From the NCBI GenBank assembly GCA_965262705.1, contig OZ253556.1:2232001-2296000 (forward strand): a stretch of 64,000 nt of DNA, read 5' to 3'. The translations under genes and the position numbers were made by a program. How positions within the stretch are numbered: the stretch's first letter is position 1; each line of letters starts with the position of its first letter. The notes beneath the pieces are model-generated. The model had not been told where the DNA came from, ran no database searches, and worked only from the letters and a program-made list of their open reading frames with translations. This DNA comes from UJ101 sp965262705. GTDB taxonomy: Bacteria; Bacteroidota; Bacteroidia; Flavobacteriales; UJ101. This document shows positions 17,274 to 24,616 of the stretch, one piece after another.

Positions 17274-17341
17274 TAAACAAATAAAAAATATTTTTAGCGC
17301 TCTACTGATGATAGCAAAACTAGAATCATAAACTCAAAAAA

Positions 17342-18208
17342 ATGAAAAAGTATTGGTTAATTATCGCTTTTGCAACTGGTATATTTTTACATTACTGCCA
17401 AGATGATGATAAAGATAAGCCTGGTACGCTTGCTAAAGGCTCTGCACAAGTAGCCCTGTTTTTTGATCATGGTATAAACGGAGATCAGCTGCTAATACAA
17501 GGCGGAAGCGGCTTTAAATATGATAGTGTTGAGGGAGAAGTGCTGCAAGATATAACCGCGCTGGATTATGTAATAAGTAATATAGAATTGACTGATGAAT
17601 CAGGCGAGACTTTTAAATTTCCTACAGATAGTTTATTTATCGTTAGCGTGGAAAATAAGGAAAATAAAGTCGTTTTAGACCATATCCCGTCAGGAAAGTA
17701 TGTTTCGATAACTTTCGGTATTGGGGTACCTTATAAAAAATGGGCTGAAGGATTAACAGCGCAGGAAGAATTTTTTGATAAAGCACTTAGCCCCAAATAT
17801 AATATAGCCTGGAGTTGGGCTTCTGGATATAAAAATTTAAGATTTGAAGGCTCCGTTCATTCTGAAGAAAAGCGTGAAAATGACCTTGAACCTGAACCTA
17901 GACCCTTCTTTATTCATCTAGGAGATCACCTTAGATCAGGATTGGACAAACCACCAGAACAAGATAATTACAGAAAAATAACCTGTCCATTTCATGAACC
18001 TGAGGTTGCTTTATTAGCAGATAACAAAACTATCACGATTCATTTTCGAGTAGATGCCGGTAAAATTTTAAACGGTAAAAACAAGATAAAGCTATTTGAT
18101 AATAATTGTAGTATTATGTTTAACCCAAAAATAGATCCGAAAATTGCTGATAATCTTACTGACGGAATGTTTACGGTAGATCATGTTGAAAGCTATGATG
18201 CACATTAA
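17342..18208 (+). CDS. MbnP-like copper-handling lipoprotein (paralogue 2)
   Basis: A 288-residue paralogue of the preceding gene, with a lipobox-like FLHYC near residue 19. The conserved elements are LDYVISNIELTDESGE, IPSGKYVSITFGIGVPYKKW, the two-Trp motif NIAWSWASGYKNLRFEG, PFFIHLGDH and IADNLTDGMFTVDHVES. It has an Asp/Lys-rich stretch after the lipid site. Its stop overlaps the start of paralogue 3 (TAATG), so these two are translationally coupled. Confidence 0.8.
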   Translation: MKKYWLIIAFATGIFLHYCQDDDKDKPGTLAKGSAQVALFFDHGINGDQLLIQGGSGFKYDSVEGEVLQDITALDYVISNIELTDESGETFKFPTDSLFIVSVENKENKVVLDHIPSGKYVSITFGIGVPYKKWAEGLTAQEEFFDKALSPKYNIAWSWASGYKNLRFEGSVHSEEKRENDLEPEPRPFFIHLGDHLRSGLDKPPEQDNYRKITCPFHEPEVALLADNKTITIHFRVDAGKILNGKNKIKLFDNNCSIMFNPKIDPKIADNLTDGMFTVDHVESYDAH

Positions 18209-19071
18209 TGATGATAATACAGTATTTAAAGAATCAAACTGGGATAAGAAAATATAGTGTTATAAAAATTGTTTCGTTACTTGTTGTTTTACTTTTTATC
18301 TTTGTTTTAAGTGTCTGTTCCTCAGAAGAGGATGATATTCCCAGGCTTGAAGGAAAAGGAACCGTATCCCTTTCCTTTGATCATTGGATGATGGGAGGCG
18401 GAGTGGACGAAGATGAAAAAATAGAAATGAATCCTTCCAGTTTTAGGCATACCAATTCAAACGAGGAAACTTTGCAGGAACTTACTACATTAGACTATAT
18501 CGTAAGCAATATATCCCTGAAGGATGAAACAGGCAAGGTCTTTACCTATGCGAAAGACAGTTTATTTATCGTTAGTGAAGAGCATAGAGAAACCAAAGTA
18601 GGCTTAGCTAAAATTCCAGCAGGAAGATATATTTCGGTCTCTTTTGGTATTGGGGTGCCCTATGCAAAATGGGCAGAAGGCATTCAAAAACAAAAAGAGT
18701 TATGGGAAAAAGCCAAGCGTTACAGTTTGGCTTTAGAATGGAAATCAGGATACAGGCATTTGATATTCGAAGGCAAATTTACGTCCAGAACGGTACGAAA
18801 TCCTCAATTTTTTCAGGTTCACATTAAAGATGATACGAGTGACCCGCATCATTCTAACTATAAAAAGTTAGTACTGCCATTTCCCAAGCCTCTCCTGATA
18901 AGCAATAATTTAAAGCCTGTGATTCATTTTCGGGTAGATATAAATAAAATTTTAGATGGTAAAAACAAAATAAAATTGTCAAAATCTCCCATTATTTCTG
19001 ATGGTGAAAGAATAAAAAAAATTGCCGATAATTTTACCGACGGAATGTTTAAGGTAGATAAAATAGATTGA
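18208..19071 (+). CDS. MbnP-like lipoprotein (paralogue 3), first Trp of the motif lost
   Basis: A 287-residue paralogue with an extended basic N-terminus before its membrane segment and lipobox (FVLSVC, about residue 37). It shares LDYIVSNISLKDETG, IPAGRYISVSFGIGVPYAKWAEG and IADNFTDGMFKVDKID. The tryptophan motif reads SLALEWKSGYRHLIFEG, so the first of the two Trp residues conserved in paralogues 1 and 2 is Leu here, and the following block is shortened (FFQVHIKDD). This may alter or remove the modification or metal site. It is followed by a family A repeat and then the di-haem gene. Confidence 0.78.
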   Translation: MMIIQYLKNQTGIRKYSVIKIVSLLVVLLFIFVLSVCSSEEDDIPRLEGKGTVSLSFDHWMMGGGVDEDEKIEMNPSSFRHTNSNEETLQELTTLDYIVSNISLKDETGKVFTYAKDSLFIVSEEHRETKVGLAKIPAGRYISVSFGIGVPYAKWAEGIQKQKELWEKAKRYSLALEWKSGYRHLIFEGKFTSRTVRNPQFFQVHIKDDTSDPHHSNYKKLVLPFPKPLLISNNLKPVIHFRVDINKILDGKNKIKLSKSPIISDGERIKKIADNFTDGMFKVDKID

Positions 19072-19078
19072 GAAAAAT

Positions 19079-19308
19079 GAGACCGTTGAAGAACACATAA
19101 AAAAGCATGAAAAAGAAAGCATCTAACTTCAAACTGCTTCCTTCTCAAAGCTTCGACAGGCTCAGCTACCGAGAGTTAAATCCTCACAACCAAAAGGTTG
19201 CTCCGGTGTTTAGCTTGCGCTGACTTGCAGTTAATTTTTATCGGGCATTGCATTTCGGCAAACTCAATACAAGCATTTTTTTGTTAGCGTGCTTTTTGCA
19301 ACGGTCTC
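19079..19308 (+). repeat. Family A dispersed repeat, long copy
   Basis: About 230 bp with termini GAGACCGTTGAAGAA and CTTTTTGCAACGGTCTC. It includes the blocks AAAGAAAGCATCTAACTTCA, CTTCGACAGGCTCAGCTACC, AGGTTGCTCCGGTGTTTAGC, ACGCTGACTTGCAG-type sequence and CAATACAAGCATTTTTTTG. AAAAT is repeated directly at both edges. It interrupts the MbnP/MauG gene series. Confidence 0.85.
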
Positions 19309-19352
19309 AAAATAATTTTTAATTGATTATAATAATCGCTTAGAATACTTTG

Positions 19353-20453
19353 ATGTTGAAAATTAAAATAATAGGGCTTATAAGTGCTGGTTTTTTAATA
19401 GCATGCAGCCAAGATGATGGAGGTTATCAATCGTTCAGAAATGAAAAACTGCCCTTTATAATGCCTTCTAATTTTAAGAAAAGTGGTGTGTTGCTGCAAT
19501 ACGACCTAACAAGCAATCCACCCACGCAAAAAGGATTTGAACTCGGCAGGAAGTTGTTCTATGATGGGAAATTATCAAAAAACGGAACGGTCTCCTGTGG
19601 ATTTTGTCATATCCAGCCTTACGCTTTTACTCATCATGGGCATCAATTTAGCCATGGTGTAGCAGGTCGCATAGGCAATAGAAATGCTCCGGCGCTTCAA
19701 AATGCGGCATTCATGAACTCATTTGCTTGGGACAGCGCCGCTCCTCAACTTGATTTGTTTTACTTAATTCCGCTCTTAAATCCGCTTGAAATGGATAACG
19801 AAACCTTCCAAGATTTCCTTGAAAGATTAGAACCAGATAAAGAGTATCAAAAGCTATTTGCTGCCGCTTTTGAAGATGGCAAAGTGAATTTTGAAAACGT
19901 ATCCAAAGCGCTGTCTCAATTTCTGTTAATGATGATATCGGCAAATTCAAAATACGATAAATACGTTCGCCATGAAGGTGGAGTTACTTTTACCACTCAA
20001 GAACAAAAAGGCTTACAGCTTTTCAAGCAAAAATGTGCAGTTTGCCATGCTACCGATCTGTTTACCGACGGCTCTTTTAGAAATACTGGTTTGGCTCCAT
20101 ACCCCGGATTGGATGATAAAGGATTAGCAGAAGTAACCTTTAATGAATCCGACCGATATAAGTTTAAAGTTCCAAGCCTTCGTAACGTTGCTGTTACCAA
20201 ACCTTATATGCACGATGGACGATTTGGAAGTTTGGAATCCGTTTTAGACTTTTATGCTCATAAAGTAAAAGATAGCCCCACACTTGACCCAATTTTAAAA
20301 CAAGAAGATACTCTCGGTATTTCAATTACCGAAGAAGAAAAAAAAGCGCTTATTGCGTTTTTAAAAACCTTAACGGATGAGACTTATTTAACAGATGAGC
20401 GATTTTCAGAAAAATCAGCGATTGAAAATATAAAACCTGTATTTACAAAATAA
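19353..20453 (+). CDS. MauG/MbnH-type di-haem cytochrome c peroxidase family lipoprotein
   Basis: A 366-residue protein from ATG at 19353 (a TTG one codon upstream is less likely). It has a lipobox FLIAC near residue 18 and two c-type haem sites, CGFCH (about residue 82) and CAVCH (about residue 228). Family motifs include GRKLFYDGKLS, RNAPALQNAAF, VPSLRNVAVTKPYMHDGRF and LIAFLKTLTDE. This is the CCP/MauG superfamily, periplasmic di-haem enzymes. Beside three MbnP-like genes the best reading is an MbnH-like enzyme that oxidises Trp residues in MbnP; a conventional peroxide-detoxifying role remains possible. Confidence 0.87.
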   Translation: MLKIKIIGLISAGFLIACSQDDGGYQSFRNEKLPFIMPSNFKKSGVLLQYDLTSNPPTQKGFELGRKLFYDGKLSKNGTVSCGFCHIQPYAFTHHGHQFSHGVAGRIGNRNAPALQNAAFMNSFAWDSAAPQLDLFYLIPLLNPLEMDNETFQDFLERLEPDKEYQKLFAAAFEDGKVNFENVSKALSQFLLMMISANSKYDKYVRHEGGVTFTTQEQKGLQLFKQKCAVCHATDLFTDGSFRNTGLAPYPGLDDKGLAEVTFNESDRYKFKVPSLRNVAVTKPYMHDGRFGSLESVLDFYAHKVKDSPTLDPILKQEDTLGISITEEEKKALIAFLKTLTDETYLTDERFSEKSAIENIKPVFTK

Positions 20454-20473
20454 AACCATTTACATTTAATTCA

Positions 20474-21526
20474 ATGAAAAAACTACTTTTTTTATTTATA
20501 ATGCTCCGGGCAGTCTTTTTTTTAAATGCCCAAACATCATACACTTATCTTACAGGCTTTCAAAAGCGCTTGCTTGAGAAGGGTAGGGGAGGACATGATT
20601 TTCTTAACCCCGGTCATACCGCCCTTAATTTAAATTGCCGAACGATGGGAAGCAATTCAGCAGCTTTAGACTGCGAATCTTGTGGCTGTAGCGGTACGGG
20701 AGGTAATATGGGGTACAGTACAGTTACCGGTACAAATTTTGCTGGTTTACGGTTGATTACGCAGCATTACCAATCAAAAGAAGGTATTTGGAACAATTCC
20801 CCTTGGATAGATGAAAACTTTAATACGATTCAGTTTTGGAGCAGGCTCCCCGTGAGTTCCCGAATCGTAACTCATGTAATGATTCCCTATCATTTTTATC
20901 ATCGTGAATTGACTAATGGAACCCAAAATATTAAAGGTGCCGGAGATATTACCTTGCTCGGGTTTTATAAACTTATTACTTCCGAACAAAATAAGTTGCT
21001 TAAGCCAGGTAAAACAATGCATACTTTAGCGTTGGGAGCAGGGGTTAAAATTCCTACCGGAAAATATAATATGGTATATAATAACGGCAGTGTAAACCCT
21101 AGCTTTCAACTGGGAACCGGCAGTTGGGATTATATACTCGCTTCAAATTATACCTTAAATTACCGATCTTGGCGCATCAATGCCTTAATAGATTACACGA
21201 TTAAAACCGAAAATAAAAAACAGTACCAATTTGGTAATCAATTAAATTATGCCGTTAATTTTTATAAAATATTTTCATTAAATAGTCATTTGAGTTTTAC
21301 ACCGATAACAGGAATTTCAGGAGAGTCATCCAAGAGGGATAAACAATTTGGATCATTTAAACGAAATACCTCTGGCAATGCTGTTTTTAGTAAGATTGCA
21401 GTAGAAGGATCATATAACCAATGGTCAGCAGGCTTTACCAGTTTACTGCCGGTGAGCCAAAAACTAAACGACGGAAAAGTAAAGGTTAAAAGCCGATTAG
21501 CTGTTTATCTCAACTACAATTTTTAA
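20474..21526 (+). CDS. Predicted outer-membrane beta-barrel protein with Cys-rich segment, in MbnP/MauG cluster
   Basis: A 350-residue protein with a signal peptide (LLFLFIMLRAVFFLNAQ) and alternating aromatic beta strands ending in Phe (VYLNYNF), typical of an outer-membrane barrel. After the signal region a short Cys-rich segment, LDCESCGCSGTGGNMGYS, stands out as a possible soft-metal site. It begins 20 bp after the di-haem gene, so the two are probably co-transcribed. I do not recognise a characterised homologue; a channel or metal-binding role is inferred from fold and context. Confidence 0.6.
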   Translation: MKKLLFLFIMLRAVFFLNAQTSYTYLTGFQKRLLEKGRGGHDFLNPGHTALNLNCRTMGSNSAALDCESCGCSGTGGNMGYSTVTGTNFAGLRLITQHYQSKEGIWNNSPWIDENFNTIQFWSRLPVSSRIVTHVMIPYHFYHRELTNGTQNIKGAGDITLLGFYKLITSEQNKLLKPGKTMHTLALGAGVKIPTGKYNMVYNNGSVNPSFQLGTGSWDYILASNYTLNYRSWRINALIDYTIKTENKKQYQFGNQLNYAVNFYKIFSLNSHLSFTPITGISGESSKRDKQFGSFKRNTSGNAVFSKIAVEGSYNQWSAGFTSLLPVSQKLNDGKVKVKSRLAVYLNYNF

Positions 21527-21531
21527 TCTAC

Positions 21532-21577
21532 ATGCTCTTTCTTTTTCATACTTTTTTATGTGTTCTGCGACGGTCTC
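21532..21577 (-). repeat. Family A end fragment
   Basis: Reverse-oriented left end of family A (TTTTTCATACTTTTTTATG, then TTCTGCGACGGTCTC). With the family B copy and the longer family A copy that follow, it occupies the 21527-21957 gap, which has no recognisable gene. Confidence 0.7.
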
Positions 21578-21601
21578 TAAAGGTCTCTATTTATTTCTAT
21601 A

Positions 21602-21720
21602 GCGTTCCCGCCTGACGGCGGTCGGGCTATCCGCTAAATCTTTTTCTTTTTCCTGCGGCAAAAAGCCGACCCAGGAAAAAGGATACCGCTTCTATCCCTA
21701 ACGCTCAACCCGCAAAGCCC
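21602..21720 (-). repeat. Family B structured repeat (copy B3, stem sequence changed on both sides)
   Basis: Reverse orientation. The flanks match other copies (GCGTTCCCGCCTGACGGCGG; GATACCGCTTCTATCCCTAA). The main stem is TTTTTCCTG/CAGGAAAAA instead of the CTTGGGG/CCCCAAG version, with both arms changed together, so pairing is kept. Confidence 0.85.
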
Positions 21721-21737
21721 GCAATTTGAAAATCTCA

Positions 21738-21947
21738 AGATCGCTGCAAAAAGCACTCTAACAAAAAAATGCTTGTATTGAGTTTGCCGAAATGCAACGC
21801 CTGATAAAAATTAAACACCGGAGCAGCCTTTTGGTTGTGAGGATTTTAATTTTTTGAGATGGTTATTGAGCATAGTCGAAATAAGGAAGCAGTTTGAAGT
21901 TAGATGCGTTTGTTATCATACTTTTTTATGTGTTCTGCAACGGTCTC
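21738..21947 (-). repeat. Family A dispersed repeat, reverse orientation
   Basis: About 210 bp: AGATCGCTGCAAAAAGCACT at one side, GGAGCAGCCTTTTGGTTGTG in the middle and TTCTGCAACGGTCTC at the other, the same blocks in reverse order as the copy at 19079-19308. It ends 11 bp from the cydB stop. Confidence 0.85.
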
Positions 21948-21957
21948 TTCTCTTTAT

Positions 21958-22995
21958 TTAATAACTATGCTCGTCAATAGTAACTTTTCCTTTAAACGTT
22001 TTATACACAAAAACTGTATAAGACAACACCAAAGGTCCTCCAATAGCAACGAAGATAAGCATAATCTCCAGCGATTTATCTGAAGCCGCTGCATTATAAA
22101 TCGTGATACTATTATGAATCGGATCAGTAGAGGAAATTAATAACCTTGGATACAATTCTATTGCAACAATAGCCATAAGCAGGCTAATCGTTAGTGAAGA
22201 AAATAGAAAAGCTAATCCAAATTTATGTTTTGATGCCAATCTTGGCACGTTTGCAATACTTAAAATAGCTGCTACAGGCACGGTAAATAATACAGCATTT
22301 TTCTTTAAATCGTCTGAAAGATGAGGAATATATAGTAAGGTATAGAGCGTAACTAAGCTAAAAATTATAATAAAGAATATCATCCCTTTCCTAAGTAGCC
22401 GAATAAGTTTTTCATACAACCTGCCTTCTGTTTTCATCAACAAATAAATAGCCCCGTGCATCATAAAGGCTGATAGCGTCAAAGCACCGGTAGCTAAGCT
22501 ATACGGATTCAAAAAGTCTAACCAGTTTCCGGTATAATTAAAATTATCATCTAATGCTATTCCTTCTAAAATGTTGCCTACTAAAACACCTAGTAAAAAA
22601 GCAAGCATTATACTGGATATGCTATAACTAATATCCCACATTTTTCGCCACCAAAGCATGGGTTCTTTACTTCTAAATTCTATCGAAATAGCTCTGAAAA
22701 TAATAAATATTAAAAATAAAATAATGGGAATATACATGGCTGAAAACATAGAGGCATACATAACAGGAAATCCGGCAAAGAGAGAACCGCCTCCAATAAC
22801 TAACCAAACTTCATTACCATCCCAAACCGGACCTACCGCATTTAGAGCAATTCGCCTGCTTTCTTCTTTTTTGAAGAACAAATGCCATGCTCCGGCACCA
22901 AAATCAAAACCATCTAATATAGCATAGCCGGAAAATAACCCCCCGACTACGAGAAACCATAAAGTTGGATAGTCTATACCTAAAATTTTTTCCAT
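21958..22995 (-). CDS. cydB: Cytochrome bd ubiquinol/menaquinol oxidase subunit II
   Basis: A 345-residue membrane protein with about eight helices. It starts with the typical YPTLWFLVVGGLFSGYAILDGFDFGAG motif and contains VWDGNEVWLVIGGGSLFAGFP. CydB is the partner of CydA in the high-affinity terminal oxidase of the inner membrane. It starts 1 bp after the cydA stop, so the genes form an operon. No CydX-like small subunit gene is evident after it; a family A repeat follows. Confidence 0.95.
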   Translation of the reverse strand: MEKILGIDYPTLWFLVVGGLFSGYAILDGFDFGAGAWHLFFKKEESRRIALNAVGPVWDGNEVWLVIGGGSLFAGFPVMYASMFSAMYIPIILFLIFIIFRAISIEFRSKEPMLWWRKMWDISYSISSIMLAFLLGVLVGNILEGIALDDNFNYTGNWLDFLNPYSLATGALTLSAFMMHGAIYLLMKTEGRLYEKLIRLLRKGMIFFIIIFSLVTLYTLLYIPHLSDDLKKNAVLFTVPVAAILSIANVPRLASKHKFGLAFLFSSLTISLLMAIVAIELYPRLLISSTDPIHNSITIYNAAASDKSLEIMLIFVAIGGPLVLSYTVFVYKTFKGKVTIDEHSY

Positions 22996-22996
22996 T

Positions 22997-24373
22997 TTAA
23001 TTATTAAACAGATGAGCGATTTCTTTTTGTAAAGATCTGTTATTCTCTACTTTTTTAATATTTAACCCTTTCTTAATCTTCTTATTTAATAAATAAATAA
23101 AAAGTAAAAATAATATTAAATAGACTAAGAAAAAGAGTATTAGAGAAAACAATACCTGGTTTGCTTTTACCGATTTAGACAATGCATCAGAAGTTCTTAG
23201 TAAACCGTAAACTACCCAGGGCTGTCTGCCCATCTCTGCTGAGTACCAGCCTACCTGATTAGCAATTTGAGGTAAAAATACTGAAAAAGCAAAAACGATA
23301 AGCAGCCACCGTTTTTTAAATAATCTTTTTTTGTACCATTGCAAAGAGGTATACAGCGTAAGCACTATTAAAAAAATACCGATGATTACCATTAAATGAT
23401 AAAATTGAAAAATGGCGTTAAGCGCATTGGGTTGGTCTTTTTTAGGAAATGAATCTAATCCAACTACCGGGGCGTTAAAATCGCCGTGAGTTAAGAAAGA
23501 TAATCCGCCGGGAATTTCAACTCCGCTTACTTTATGTTTATCTTTATCAACCCATCCAAAAAGATACATCCCCGCGGGTGAATTCGCCTGAAAATGCCCT
23601 TCAAGCGCAGCTAACTTAGCCGGTTGATTATTTGCCACACCTTCAGCTGATTTATGTCCTGCGGCAAGCTGAGCCAATGATGTGATGGTGGCTACTATTA
23701 AAGTAATTTTAAAAGCTTTTTTTGAAATAGCTGTATATCTACCTTTTAATAAATAATAGGCATGAACACTTAAAACTAAAAAGACCCCTGATAGAAAGGC
23801 TCCTAGCAAAACATGAGTCAATCGATCGACACTGGAAGGATTAAAAACCATTGCCCAGAAATCTGTAATTTCAGCCCGTGCTTTTAAACCGGTTCCAACA
23901 ATATGATATCCTGCCGGCGTTTGCTGCCAGCTGTTGGCAACGACAATCCAAACAGCGGAAAACATTGATCCCATAAAAACCCCAATAGTAGCCATTAAAT
24001 GGACCCGGGGACTTACTCTGTTCCACCCAAATAGCAATACGCCTAAAAATCCGCTTTCCAGTGCAAAGGCAAAAATACCTTCAGCAGCTAAAGCACTGCC
24101 GAAAATATCTCCTACATATTTTGAGTACGTTGCCCAATTTGTACCAAATTCAAATTCCATTACAATTCCTGTCGCCACACCAATACCAAAAATAAGCGCA
24201 AAAATTTTAGTCCAAAATCGAGCAAGCGTTTCATAATCTTTATCTTTTGTTTTGAGGTAAAGACTTTCAAAAATCACCATAATCAATCCCAATCCAATAC
24301 TCAGGGGAGGATAAATATAGTGGAAAGCTATCGTGAAAGCAAATTGAATTCGAGCAAGAATTTCAACATCCAT
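22997..24373 (-). CDS. cydA: Cytochrome bd oxidase subunit I
   Basis: A 458-residue haem-bearing subunit of bd oxidase. It shows the N-terminal haem-ligand helix RIQFAFTIAFHYIYPPLSIG, FEFGTNWATYSKYVGDIFGS, the Q-loop entry ANNQPAKLAALEGHF and GRQPWVVYGLLRT. Length and the short quinol loop fit the short-Q-loop class. The enzyme reduces oxygen to water with quinol and supports microaerobic respiration, consistent with the use of ThiH in thiamine synthesis. Promoter not clearly seen in the region before 24500. Confidence 0.95.
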   Translation of the reverse strand: MDVEILARIQFAFTIAFHYIYPPLSIGLGLIMVIFESLYLKTKDKDYETLARFWTKIFALIFGIGVATGIVMEFEFGTNWATYSKYVGDIFGSALAAEGIFAFALESGFLGVLLFGWNRVSPRVHLMATIGVFMGSMFSAVWIVVANSWQQTPAGYHIVGTGLKARAEITDFWAMVFNPSSVDRLTHVLLGAFLSGVFLVLSVHAYYLLKGRYTAISKKAFKITLIVATITSLAQLAAGHKSAEGVANNQPAKLAALEGHFQANSPAGMYLFGWVDKDKHKVSGVEIPGGLSFLTHGDFNAPVVGLDSFPKKDQPNALNAIFQFYHLMVIIGIFLIVLTLYTSLQWYKKRLFKKRWLLIVFAFSVFLPQIANQVGWYSAEMGRQPWVVYGLLRTSDALSKSVKANQVLFSLILFFLVYLILFLLFIYLLNKKIKKGLNIKKVENNRSLQKEIAHLFNN

Positions 24374-24500
24374 AGCAACTATTTTCTATTACAAATTTCT
24401 ATTGCAAAGGAATAAAAATTATGATATTAAAAAAAATAAAAAGCGGAATATTTTTTCTTATATTTTTCACAGGAAAACTTAAGATTAACTGCATCAAATT

Positions 24501-24612
24501 GAGACCGTTGCAGAACAAATAAAAAAGTATGAAAAAGAAAGCATTTAGCTTCGCTGACTTTAACTTCGCTGACTTGCAGCTGATAGATTGCTTTGTGCAA
24601 AGGTATCGTCTC
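24501..24612 (+). repeat. Family A dispersed repeat
   Basis: 112 bp, with left end GAGACCGTTGCAGAACAAAT and degenerate right end GGTATCGTCTC. It contains two GCTGACTT motifs. It lies between the convergent-side end of a TonB receptor gene and the cydA upstream region. Confidence 0.8.
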
Positions 24613-24616
24613 CTTG

